Assembly (NCBI GenBank): GCA_944386455.1
Contig: CALXBC010000015.1
Span: 1 to 54,221 of the forward strand
Direction of reading: 5' to 3'
DNA from: an uncultured Clostridia bacterium
GTDB taxonomy: Bacteria; Bacillota; Clostridia; Oscillospirales; Ruminococcaceae
Length of the DNA stretch: 54,221 bases
Each line of letters opens with the position of its first letter. The first letter of the stretch is position 1. Under the pieces are notes generated by a model, which saw only the letters and a list, made by a program, of their open reading frames with translations, ran no database searches and was not told where the DNA came from. Positions 14,353-22,162 of the stretch are shown here, piece by piece. The position numbers were made by a program, and so were the translations under genes.

Positions 14353-16184
14353 TATCGTCCACCTGCCTTTCCAAACAATACGGATTTGTAATCGGGTGCG
14401 ATGACCTGCAGCAGATACCGTTCGTTGCCGCAGCGGTAGAGGCAGGTGCCGCGTTCCGGGTATTTGATCAGCTCAAACTCCGCGCTTTCCACCTGCAGGG
14501 CGTCCATATATTCCTTTGGATTAATCTGTCCGGCATTGAACAGGAACTGATGTGTCGGAATGGAGAACAGCGGTTTTGTAAACTCACGGATAGACGGGAT
14601 CAAAAAATCCTCGATGTTCTGGCTGGCCAGAATGATCGAGGATTCCTTTTTACGCACACGTTTCATGGCGTTGCGGATATATTCGATTGCCGTCATGTTG
14701 GTCAGGAAGAGGTACAGCTCATCTATGGACGCCGCCGTGTTGCCCTTGCCGAGAAGCTGGTTGCTCATGAAGGAGAGGATATTGAACAGCATGGCGTCCT
14801 TGAGCCGCTTGTTGGTATCCAGTAAGCCCTTCACGCCGAATACGAGAAAGGCGTCATCCGTGATGTTGGTGTGTCCGTTGAAGTATTTGCTTTCCGCGCC
14901 TACGCACATGGAGTGGATGCCGAGGCATACCTCCTGCAGCGTTTCTTCGGTGTAAAGATATTTTCTCTGCTTATCATAGCTGTAGAATTCTTCCTCGCAC
15001 AGCTTGTAGAAATCCTCCATAATGGGAAAATCCGAGGGCTTTTTTACGCTGTAGTCGGTGCTGTCGGTGATACCGAACCGGGCATACAGCTTGGAGAGCA
15101 GGATTTCAATGGTGTCGATCTGCGCATCCGAAAAATCCTTGTAGCTTCTGAAAAAGTCTTTTAGGAATGCGATGTGCTGGGAAAGCCTTGTCGCTTTTTT
15201 AAACGCCGCAGGAGCACCGGGATCAACATCGTCTGTGCTGTCATTCCAAGCTTTGGGTTCCAGAGGGTTAATGGTGTACTCGCCGGACAGAAAGTCAATA
15301 TAGCAGCCGCCCAGCGCCGAACAGAGTTCCTCGTACTCGCTTTCGGGATCAAGGCAGATAAGCTGCTTGCCGGATTCCCGAAGGTTGGTGAGGATCAGCT
15401 TTAACAGATAGCTCTTGCCCTGACCACTGTTGCCTAAAATGAGAATATTACTTGTGGTCTTGTCTTCAGCTCTGCGGTCGAAGTCCACAAGAATGTTCGT
15501 CCCGAACTTATCTCTACCGATATATATTCCTTTCGGATCGGTCTTGCCGGAGAAGTTGAAGGGATACAGATTTGCCGCCGAGCTTGCAGGCAGGACGCGC
15601 TCATACTGCGCGCCGAACTGATTTGCGCCCACTGGCAGAACAGACAAAAAGCCTTCTTTCTGCCGTAAGGTCAGGCGGTCTACCGAAATTTTAGAGCGTG
15701 TCAGTTCCATTGCAATTTCGCTCTGCAGCTCTTTGAGCGCATCCATATTTCGTGCCTTTAATTCGATGAACACTGAGCAGTGCAGAAGCGGCTCGCGGTT
15801 CTTGCGGAGATTTGCCAGCAATTCGATCACATCCTGGAGATTGCCCTCGGCTTCGATGGTTTCGTTTACATCAGTGCCGCCGCTTTTGAGCTTGTTTCGG
15901 CGGGTGGCGTTCTGGATGATCTTCCTCTGTTCCATGCTTTCGACCAGTCTGTGATAGATGCGTAAGGTTACGCCGCTGCGGTCGGCAAGCTGAGAGAGGA
16001 TCGCCTGTTCCTCGGTGGAGGGCGGGTATTCACGGATCGCCCATACACAGCGATAGCTGTCGCCTATGATATAGTGGTCGGAAAGGAATTTGATTGTGCC
16101 GGGCAGGATCATGTCGAAAAAATCCTTTGTACGGATTTCTTCCTGTTCCTGCGGTGTGAGTACCTTTGGCTTTCGTTTGAACAT
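14352..16184 (-). CDS. VirB4-type conjugation ATPase
   Basis: The 610-residue protein powers pilus/channel assembly on the cytoplasmic face. Walker A is GNSGQGKSYLLK at 251-262. Walker B is AASIDELYLFL near residue 470, followed by IILASQNIEDFLIPSIREFT, typical of VirB4. The N-terminal 200 residues carry the CagE/TrbE-like region (FLSDHYIIGDSYRCVWAIRE). It is shorter than many Gram-positive VirB4 proteins of about 750-800 residues. The start follows AAGGAGGAAAA. It is separated from the T4SS genes upstream by the sortase and HipA-like inserts. Confidence 0.93.
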   Translation of the reverse strand: MFKRKPKVLTPQEQEEIRTKDFFDMILPGTIKFLSDHYIIGDSYRCVWAIREYPPSTEEQAILSQLADRSGVTLRIYHRLVESMEQRKIIQNATRRNKLKSGGTDVNETIEAEGNLQDVIELLANLRKNREPLLHCSVFIELKARNMDALKELQSEIAMELTRSKISVDRLTLRQKEGFLSVLPVGANQFGAQYERVLPASSAANLYPFNFSGKTDPKGIYIGRDKFGTNILVDFDRRAEDKTTSNILILGNSGQGKSYLLKLILTNLRESGKQLICLDPESEYEELCSALGGCYIDFLSGEYTINPLEPKAWNDSTDDVDPGAPAAFKKATRLSQHIAFLKDFFRSYKDFSDAQIDTIEILLSKLYARFGITDSTDYSVKKPSDFPIMEDFYKLCEEEFYSYDKQRKYLYTEETLQEVCLGIHSMCVGAESKYFNGHTNITDDAFLVFGVKGLLDTNKRLKDAMLFNILSFMSNQLLGKGNTAASIDELYLFLTNMTAIEYIRNAMKRVRKKESSIILASQNIEDFLIPSIREFTKPLFSIPTHQFLFNAGQINPKEYMDALQVESAEFELIKYPERGTCLYRCGNERYLLQVIAPDYKSVLFGKAGGR

Positions 16185-16282
16185 TTTTCCTCCTTCCGCC
16201 GTCTTGCAGACAGAGGGAGGGCATAAAAAATCAGCCGCTTTGCTGTCTGCAAAACGACTGATTGGTTTTTATTGGTTTGAAC

Positions 16283-17797
16283 TTACAGTTCCATTTTCGG
16301 AGCGTAGCTCTCGGCAATGTTTTCTTTTACATCATCCTCTGTGGAAATCTCCTGTACCGGCGTATGACATATGGCAAGCTGCGAAAGCTGTTCGATCCGC
16401 CGCTGCGCTGCGCCGATGATTGCGCGGATACGAGTATCGTCTATATATTCCTCCGCGCCGTCCGCGGACAAAGCGTCGGCAATCAGTTCCCCGATATCCG
16501 ACAGGCTGTCAAAATCGATCCAACTGAAGTCAGATACCAACTTTAACTGCTCCGCATGATGATTTTTAAACGGCTTGCAGACGACCTCTTTTTCCGAGCG
16601 CATCTGCGCGGGCACCTTGTCGTAGCCGAGGGAGGAGCCGCTGTCATAGATGGGCGCAAAGCCGAGCCATTCCAATGTTTCGGCATTGCGGATCACGCCG
16701 AAATTGTTGAAATGCCGGTCTTCGTTGGCGATGATATAGTCCAGCACGATCATTCGGTCGAGATACGGCACGGTGTCTTTGATGCCGAGCGCCTCGCAGC
16801 AATTCACAAAGTGCTGATACACCGAGGTGCTGTTGTCCTTTTTCTGTGTTTTGAGAATGCGCCACGCCGGGATTAGCTCGGTGTTTTCGGTAATGAAATC
16901 CTCGCACACGCTGTACGGCGCTCCCTTGTTCCAGGTGACCGTGTACGGCACATGGGGGATACCGAGCCGTTCCATGATTCCGGATGCGATCACCTCGTTG
17001 AAAGGCTGCTGTCGGAACGGGTTGCTGCCGCCTTTGATCAGGCAGCGTTTACCGTCTATGATCTTCCACCGCTTTTTCAGATTACCGTCCGAGGTGTTGT
17101 CGGGGGAACTGAAATCCAGCGCGTCTTTCTTTTTATTTTCCCCGAACAGGACGTCGCCGATATCGTCTGAAAAATCATTCTCAAAGAAGTTGATGCTGTC
17201 CCATGTCAGATCGGAGCCTTCGGGACAGATCCAATACTGGTCGGACAGGCTCAGCCCCCAGCAGCGCACCAGCAGCATTTTGGTGCTGCTGATTTCCAGC
17301 GCCTCCAGCGCCTCGCGCACACCCGAACGGCTGGCGGGGATGGAACGGTCTGTCCACCACTCGTTGAGCGCCGCTCGGTCAGCAGCGCCTTTTCTTATCG
17401 GAATGCCGACCGGCAGATGCTCCGGCGCATAGACCGTCCCGATTTTTTGTATAAAGCCGGTGGCGTCATCCAGTTCCAGTTCCGCCACTGGGATTCGTTT
17501 ATGCATCAGGGTGCATTTCAAGCTGTTCACCTCATTCCGTTTTTTGCTCACAGCAGAAGATGTTGCTTTCAGAGCGCGCAGCTTTGCCTGCAGCGCCTTG
17601 CGCTGTTCTATCTGTCCGGCAAGCGGTTCGATTTCCGAATCGTGCAGATACCGGCTCTGCTTCACGCCGCTTTGAGACCATTGATGATAGTAATAGACCT
17701 TTCCGTTGATTTGTTTCTTTGAGATATATCCTTTCGGCAGATCGTTGATTTTTGCTGTCAATTCCGCTATTTGATTCAAAAGCTCATTGTCCTGCAT
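16283..17797 (-). CDS. HipA-like kinase with N-terminal DUF6788-like module
   Basis: This 504-residue protein has the HipA C-terminal kinase signature: LIKGGS (253-258), FNEVIAS (267-273), IIANEDRHFNNFGVIRN (Asp360 as catalytic residue, within 355-371) and APIYDSGSS (Asp385 as metal ligand). Residues 19-75 (LPKGYISKKQINGKVYYYHQ onward) repeat the DUF6788-like module encoded alone at 4819-5112. HipA kinases phosphorylate translation factors or tRNA synthetases and act as toxins. No HipB-like repressor gene adjoins it, which is odd. It has its own strong promoter and sits between srtB and virB4 as apparent cargo. The end is YAPKMEL. Confidence 0.82.
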   Translation of the reverse strand: MQDNELLNQIAELTAKINDLPKGYISKKQINGKVYYYHQWSQSGVKQSRYLHDSEIEPLAGQIEQRKALQAKLRALKATSSAVSKKRNEVNSLKCTLMHKRIPVAELELDDATGFIQKIGTVYAPEHLPVGIPIRKGAADRAALNEWWTDRSIPASRSGVREALEALEISSTKMLLVRCWGLSLSDQYWICPEGSDLTWDSINFFENDFSDDIGDVLFGENKKKDALDFSSPDNTSDGNLKKRWKIIDGKRCLIKGGSNPFRQQPFNEVIASGIMERLGIPHVPYTVTWNKGAPYSVCEDFITENTELIPAWRILKTQKKDNSTSVYQHFVNCCEALGIKDTVPYLDRMIVLDYIIANEDRHFNNFGVIRNAETLEWLGFAPIYDSGSSLGYDKVPAQMRSEKEVVCKPFKNHHAEQLKLVSDFSWIDFDSLSDIGELIADALSADGAEEYIDDTRIRAIIGAAQRRIEQLSQLAICHTPVQEISTEDDVKENIAESYAPKMEL

Positions 17798-17824
17798 CCG
17801 TACCGCCTCCGTTCATCGATTGTT

Positions 17825-17854
17825 ATTATACCCTATTTTAACCCCTTTTGTCAA
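17825..17854 (-). promoter_or_regulatory. consensus sigma-A promoter of the HipA-like kinase gene
   Basis: On the minus strand TTGACA (17854-17849) and TATAAT (17830-17825) are separated by 18 bases. The kinase ATG at 17797 follows with GGAGGCGGTACGG as ribosome site. It makes the kinase independent of the main operon. Confidence 0.85.
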
Positions 17855-17882
17855 TGAGACAGTGGAAATCGCCCATGAAAGG

Positions 17883-18647
17883 TTACAGTTTTACGGCTGC
17901 CACAATCAGCCTGCCGTTTTTTCCCGAACCGTAACAGGTGGACAGGGTGATGAGCTGCTGACCGTACACAGGCGTAACGCCGGTATCATAGAGCGATTTT
18001 TGCAGGAACGCTGCGGTTTGTTCGGTGAAATCCGTGCTGTCGGCCGCATGAATAAAGCTGTACCAAGTATCGGTCTTTTGAACAGCGGCAACGGCAAAGA
18101 CCATATATTTTTCCATACCATCTGCTGTTTGAAATTCTATAACCGGATGCGCGGCACAGAACGCCGGGTCAGTATAATTCCGAAGTGATGAGAACATCGT
18201 GCCGTTCTTCATATTGTGGCCGTAGATGATCAGGTTATCGCTGTCCATGCTGCACCGCCGGTCCAGAAACGGTACGCCGCTTTGACTGCTTTCGCCGTAA
18301 AAGCTCCGGCGCAGATATTTCTGCGGATTCTCCGGCGTGTGCATCACAGGGTAATTTACCGCCGTGCCGGGGATACAGAGCCAGCCGATGCAGTCGCTGT
18401 TTTGCGCAAACAGAGGCGTAAGATCGCGCTTCTGTTCAAATTCCGGCTTGTTATCGGTGGACGGCGTTTCATCAGACAGGGACAGTTCGGACGGAACAGT
18501 CTGCACCAGTTCCGCCAGCTCTGCAAAATCTTCTTTTTCTTTCTGCCGGCCGGAAAGCTGCGTATACACCATAAAGCCGGACAAAGCGGCTGCTGCCGAC
18601 AGCAGAACAGAAAGAACGGCGAGACTAATCTTCCGAATCTTCGTCAT
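17883..18647 (-). CDS. class B sortase
   Basis: The protein (about 254 residues) has an N-terminal signal-anchor (ISLAVLSVLLSAAAALSGFM). The sortase domain has CIGWLCIPGTAVNYPVMHTP, NLIIYGHNMKNGTMFSSL (catalytic His), ITLSTCYGSG (catalytic Cys) and GRLIVAAVKL (active-site Arg). SDCIGWL.IPGT..NYPV and YGHN are class B marks. It probably anchors the large surface protein of this element (sorting signal VPQTGD) to peptidoglycan. An in-frame ATG at 18659 is an alternative start, and both lie inside the upstream gene. It sits just before the HipA insert. Confidence 0.92.
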   Translation of the reverse strand: MTKIRKISLAVLSVLLSAAAALSGFMVYTQLSGRQKEKEDFAELAELVQTVPSELSLSDETPSTDNKPEFEQKRDLTPLFAQNSDCIGWLCIPGTAVNYPVMHTPENPQKYLRRSFYGESSQSGVPFLDRRCSMDSDNLIIYGHNMKNGTMFSSLRNYTDPAFCAAHPVIEFQTADGMEKYMVFAVAAVQKTDTWYSFIHAADSTDFTEQTAAFLQKSLYDTGVTPVYGQQLITLSTCYGSGKNGRLIVAAVKL

Positions 18648-19233
18648 CGTCCGCCTCATAGAACTGCCCGCCGTCCGTATCCGGCATGGATTCTCCGTTC
18701 ATGGACGCTTCAAAATACAGGGCGAGAAAGCGTTTGATGTCCGCCTTTTTCATACGCCGCACCTCAAAGCCCTGCTCGGAGATGGTTTTCTCGATACGGT
18801 TTGCCGCTTCAAAGGTCTGCTTATCCTTCCGGTCTTTCAGCCTTGCGATAAACAGAAACTGCCTTGCTGTTGCCATCTCCATTTGAATATGGTCGAGAAA
18901 ATCGATATCCTTTTTGATGATTTTCCGCACCTTGGGATTCTGTTCCTCCGAGAGCCTGCCGTTTAAATACGATTTGTTATCGTCAAAGCATTCAGAGGAG
19001 TCGGTGCAGGTGATCTCAATATCGGGGATGGCGGACAGCACCATCATCAGGTGGCGTATCTTGATTTCAATATTGGTATGGGACAGCACCGAGATGTTGG
19101 TGGGCGAGACGAGATAAAACAAAAGCTCGCCCTTGTTCGTGGCGAGCCCGTATTTCGTGAAGGTCCTGATTCCGATCAGATCCTGCACTGAGCGTCCTTT
19201 TTTCTTTTTCTGCGGTTTGTCTTTCTTTGCCAT
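18625..19233 (-). CDS. T4SS-associated protein, VirB4 N-terminal-domain-like
   Basis: The 202-residue protein starts with a very basic segment (MAKKDKPQKKKKGRSVQDLI) and continues FTKYGLATNKGELLFYLVSP, TNISVLSHTNIEIKIRHLMM and PDIEITCTDSSECFD. The arrangement (GL....GE...F.V.PTNISVLS) resembles the N-terminal domain of TraC/VirB4-type proteins rather than an ATPase, and no Walker motif exists. It lies between the PrgI-like gene and the sortase in the channel operon. A separate VirB4-like partner domain is therefore inferred. The tail is acidic (EADDDEDSED). Confidence 0.55.
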   Translation of the reverse strand: MAKKDKPQKKKKGRSVQDLIGIRTFTKYGLATNKGELLFYLVSPTNISVLSHTNIEIKIRHLMMVLSAIPDIEITCTDSSECFDDNKSYLNGRLSEEQNPKVRKIIKKDIDFLDHIQMEMATARQFLFIARLKDRKDKQTFEAANRIEKTISEQGFEVRRMKKADIKRFLALYFEASMNGESMPDTDGGQFYEADDDEDSED

Positions 19234-19242
19234 ATACCCCGG

Positions 19243-19503
19243 TCACCTCCATTCGTAGTATTGTTGGGTGGATATAAAGTACCGCACGGCGTATTTCATA
19301 AAATCCAGTATGGTCGTATCGTCCAGACGGATGGTCAGAAAGCCATAGCAGAGTGTAACAGCGGCAGGGAGCACAATTCGAAGCTGCACCAGCGCCACAA
19401 TAGACAGCAGAGCGGCAATGCCGAGAATGCAAAAATCCCGCAGTCCCCAAAGCCACAGGTTGGCTGCGGCTTTTAAGTTCTGCGGATAGAGATATTGCGT
19501 CAT
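19243..19503 (-). CDS. PrgI/VirB3-like membrane protein
   Basis: The 86-residue protein has a short N-terminal region (MTQYLYPQNLKAAANLWLWG) and two adjacent membrane helices (LRDFCILGIAALLSIVALVQ and IVLPAAVTLCYGFLTIRL). It ends FISTQQYYEWR. Size, hairpin topology, an N-terminal P-N motif and a YY-W ending fit PrgI/VirB3 channel proteins, which precede VirB4 in Gram-positive conjugation systems. It overlaps the upstream gene by the ATGA at 19500. Confidence 0.8.
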   Translation of the reverse strand: MTQYLYPQNLKAAANLWLWGLRDFCILGIAALLSIVALVQLRIVLPAAVTLCYGFLTIRLDDTTILDFMKYAVRYFISTQQYYEWR

Positions 19504-19865
19504 GTCAGTCCTCCTATCGTTAATTCTTTATCCAGCGCCGCATGCTCCGCATCCTGCCAATTGTCCCTGCACGCAGAAAAGTTTTCGATGAGCTGCTGTG
19601 CGGTCAGAGACACATTTGCCGGCTGCTCTGTGTACTCAAACCCTTCCTGACTCAGTTCAAACCAGCAGTGATCTGCTTCTGTATCATACTCGTCAAATTT
19701 TCTTTCCGGCAGCCCGACCTGTCGGGGAATAAAGTATTCGCCCATATCGCAGCAATCGAGGATTTGCCTGATTTGTTCCTCTGAAATCTCCCCTTGAACA
19801 ATACATTCGTTGTAGACTTTATAATTGTCCGCATCCCGGTAAAGATAGCTGATTTTTGTATTCAT
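19500..19865 (-). CDS. uncharacterised 121-residue acidic protein
   Basis: The protein reads MNTKISYLYRDADNYKVYNE, then GEISEEQIRQILDCCDMGEY and FIPRQVGLPERKFDEYDTEA. I recognise it as a recurrent small protein of clostridial and Bacteroides mobile regions, but no function is assigned. D-A-D-N-YK and FIP.QVGLP look conserved. There is no membrane segment. It lies between the TrbL-like gene and the PrgI-like gene; its SD is AGGAGGAATATAACGC. A role in channel assembly is only suggested by position. Confidence 0.65.
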   Translation of the reverse strand: MNTKISYLYRDADNYKVYNECIVQGEISEEQIRQILDCCDMGEYFIPRQVGLPERKFDEYDTEADHCWFELSQEGFEYTEQPANVSLTAQQLIENFSACRDNWQDAEHAALDKELTIGGLT

Positions 19866-19886
19866 GCGTTATATTCCTCCTGTTTT

Positions 19887-20822
19887 TTATCTTCCTGAGG
19901 CTCTTGCAACAGAGCGTGTCAGATTAACCGCCGTGGTCGTTGCATGAACAACGCTCATCATATTTACCCTGACCGAGCTGTCAAGCCCGAATTGCTGGGC
20001 AATACGAGGCACCTCGTTGGCCGCAAGCATGATGCCAAGTCCCAGGAGCATATTGCCGGGAAAGGTCAAGAGGCCCAAAAACAACAATGAAGTCTGCATA
20101 AATGCTGTGAGGCACAGCGCCGCGATCTGCTTCATCCACTGATTAAATCCGTCCTGATATCCTCTCGGTACGCTGAACATATATAAGGCGCCCACCGCCA
20201 TCTGAATGAGCAGGATACCGCCGCGCTTGATATTCGCAAAAAAAATCTTGACCACGCAGTAGGCAAAGGCGATCAGCGCCAATATATTAAACAAATTCAT
20301 TTGAATGTTGGTGCTGACTGCAAAGCTGCCCTGCAGGACGCTGGTGCTTTCTCCCGCAAGGTCGAGGGTTCGTCCGCCTGCGAAGAGCGCCGACAGGTCG
20401 TGGGAAAAGGTGTTTTGCAGGCTGATGCAGAACTTATACAGTTCTATCGGCACAATGCCGATGAGAGAGCAGGCGAAGAAGCCTTTCAGAATATTGACAG
20501 CGGTTGACTTGATATCTGCTCTGCCGTGCTGATATTCTATCGCCACATCAAATATGGCGACAACCACGCCCGCAATAAAAAGCGCCCAGCCGAACAGCGT
20601 GAAGAGCTTGATAGTCGCCTGAATCCAGTCAAGGTCAAAGATATCTGCACCCATATTGCCCATCATACTGAAGAAATCGGCTACGGCGTTGTAGATGGTT
20701 TCATAAAACCATTTGAGCATGGTGTCCCAGATTACATTGGAAATTTGCTCTCCTAAAAAGTCGAACACGCCACCGATGGCGTCGCCAATACCGGAGAATA
20801 TATCTCCTAACCAATCGAAAAT
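19887..20822 (-). CDS. TrbL/VirB6-type polytopic channel protein, apparent ATT start
   Basis: About six membrane helices are visible (for example IKLFTLFGWALFIAGVVVAI, ILKGFFACSLIGIVPIELYK, FNILALIAFAYCVVKIFFAN, FMQTSLLFLGLLTFPGNMLL). The family forms the inner-membrane base of conjugation channels. The common GTG at 20768 has no ribosome site. Upstream in frame, residues FDWLGDIFSGIGDAIGG extend to an ATT at 20822 placed 8 bases after GGAGGT, the start position expected for this family (MFDWL...). The C-terminus ends NLTRSVARASGR. It lies in the T4SS operon after the pilin-like gene and one unknown gene. Confidence 0.82.
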   Translation of the reverse strand: MFDWLGDIFSGIGDAIGGVFDFLGEQISNVIWDTMLKWFYETIYNAVADFFSMMGNMGADIFDLDWIQATIKLFTLFGWALFIAGVVVAIFDVAIEYQHGRADIKSTAVNILKGFFACSLIGIVPIELYKFCISLQNTFSHDLSALFAGGRTLDLAGESTSVLQGSFAVSTNIQMNLFNILALIAFAYCVVKIFFANIKRGGILLIQMAVGALYMFSVPRGYQDGFNQWMKQIAALCLTAFMQTSLLFLGLLTFPGNMLLGLGIMLAANEVPRIAQQFGLDSSVRVNMMSVVHATTTAVNLTRSVARASGR

Positions 20823-20838
20823 AGGACATCACCTCCAG

Positions 20839-21480
20839 TTATATGCCTGTTAATCCCTCAAGTCCAGATATTGGTTCATCAATCATTTCATCTTCTATAG
20901 GCTCGCATATTTCTAAAAATTCTTCTTCGGAAGGCAGTGCTGACAAATCAAATGATTTAAAAAGCTTGACAGGGTACATACCGTTTTCATCTTCTTTTTG
21001 TCCTGCGGTATAGAACCGTTCAGACTTATCAAGCGGTGTTTCATTAAAGCCCTGATACACCTCAAATGTGTTTTTGTCAAAGTCTATAACATATGCCCAC
21101 TCGCAAAAAAGGCTATCCCGTGAAAAGTTTAAACTGTTCTGCAGCCTGATTTTGCCGGTCGCACCTGCTACTATTTCTAATATCCTTGCACCGGTATCTC
21201 TGCTCAGTTCAGGATGCTTATTGCAAAAATCCTGATAGACGTCATAGTCAATCATTTCTTGCTTGGTATCCACACCGAATTCTTCCCACAGTTTTTCATA
21301 TTCGGTGTTTGTGAGCCAAGTGCAGTTCTTCAAATTTTTCTTTAACTGTTCTGCCATCGGACTTTTCAAAAATTCGAGGATGGATGCACCCTGACCTTCC
21401 GGATATCCGTCCCATTGACCGTACTGTGCGATACGGTAATCGCCATTACTTACAACGCAGATTAAATGTCTTGTTCCCAT
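20839..21480 (-). CDS. uncharacterised 213-residue protein with MGTRHLICVV N-terminus
   Basis: The start at 21480 (SD GGAGGCGAGAAA) gives MGTRHLICVVSNGDYRIAQY, GQWDGYPEGQGASILEFL. This N-terminal pattern (GTRHL...V...YK.AQYGQWDGYP.GQG) is widespread in phages and giant viruses, where the function is unknown, and it resembles an Ntn-hydrolase-like first strand. The body contains YEKLWEEFGVDTKQEMIDYD and FCEWAYVIDFDKNTFEVYQG. It is soluble. It sits inside the T4SS operon between the pilin-like gene and trbL, an unusual place for a metabolic-looking protein. Confidence 0.7.
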   Translation of the reverse strand: MGTRHLICVVSNGDYRIAQYGQWDGYPEGQGASILEFLKSPMAEQLKKNLKNCTWLTNTEYEKLWEEFGVDTKQEMIDYDVYQDFCNKHPELSRDTGARILEIVAGATGKIRLQNSLNFSRDSLFCEWAYVIDFDKNTFEVYQGFNETPLDKSERFYTAGQKEDENGMYPVKLFKSFDLSALPSEEEFLEICEPIEDEMIDEPISGLEGLTGI

Positions 21481-21494
21481 TTTCTCGCCTCCGG

Positions 21495-21827
21495 TTACAG
21501 GATCGTCCAGATATACAGCGGCGCGGTCAGCGTGAAAATGAGGCAGGCGAACAGGATACATGGCGCGGCAAATTCAAACTGCCCGTGCTTGCGGTACTCA
21601 AAATATGCCGTGCCGACCTTCACGAAAAACAGGATCGCAAGGATCATGTCCACCACGGGGAACACCACATTGTTGACCACTGTTTTGATCTGCGTCTGCG
21701 CCTGCGTCCATGTGTTTTCAATCGCTCCCGCCACATCGCCGGCGGCAAAGACCGGCACGGCGGAAGCGGTAACAATCAGCACCGTTATGACAGCGCAGAC
21801 AAGAACTCTTGTCCATTTCTTTTTCAT
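21495..21827 (-). CDS. DUF3852 protein, candidate VirB2-like pilin
   Basis: The 110-residue product has a signal peptide ending near PVFA-AGDV (first about 30 residues MKKKWTRVLVCAVITVLIVT...). Two hydrophobic helices follow (VVFPVVDMILAILFFVKVGT and FAAPCILFACLIFTLTAPLY) joined by a short polar loop (YRKHGQFE). This matches DUF3852 and has exactly the VirB2/TrbC pilin layout. It sits at the front of the channel genes, so a conjugative pilin or channel-lining subunit is a reasonable inference. SD AGGAGGAAAACGCCG precedes the ATG. Confidence 0.78.
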   Translation of the reverse strand: MKKKWTRVLVCAVITVLIVTASAVPVFAAGDVAGAIENTWTQAQTQIKTVVNNVVFPVVDMILAILFFVKVGTAYFEYRKHGQFEFAAPCILFACLIFTLTAPLYIWTIL

Positions 21828-22162
21828 CGGCGTTTTCCTCCTAACACTTTATTGATTTCATTTTCCCGAACCTTTCGGATTGTCACATTGAGGTTTTTGC
21901 AAAATTGTATTTCAGCCGCCATGCCCTCGGTCACCTCATCACCGAAGAGCCACATTTCATCACAGAACCATAAAAGCGATAGACCTGCCGCTATGCCGAT
22001 TTCTCTCTCTTTGGGGATGCTGTCATCAAGGCAGAGCGCATAGAAATGCGGCACGACCGGAGCCGTGCCGCACAGCAATGCATATTTGGTGTATCGTCTG
22101 ACTTTACGCAGATTTTCCTCTACATCACCGCCGAGGGGAGAGCAGATATACACCTTTTTCAT
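21824..22162 (-). CDS. nucleoside deoxyribosyltransferase-like protein (DUF4406/DUF7768 type)
   Basis: The 112-residue protein starts MKKVYICSPLGGDVEENLRK, followed by RRYTKYALLCGTAPVVPHFY, GIAAGLSLLWFCDEMWLFGD and VTEGMAAEIQFCKNL. VYI.SPL.GD...N..K...Y, P..PH and W.FGD..T.GM..EI are typical of small Rossmann-like proteins related to nucleoside 2-deoxyribosyltransferases. The Asp and Glu of the latter motifs would bind substrate. The ATG overlaps the adhesin stop (TGATG), so translation is coupled. Its role in the element is unknown; nucleotide sensing or defence-linked chemistry is possible. Confidence 0.75.
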   Translation of the reverse strand: MKKVYICSPLGGDVEENLRKVRRYTKYALLCGTAPVVPHFYALCLDDSIPKEREIGIAAGLSLLWFCDEMWLFGDEVTEGMAAEIQFCKNLNVTIRKVRENEINKVLGGKRR

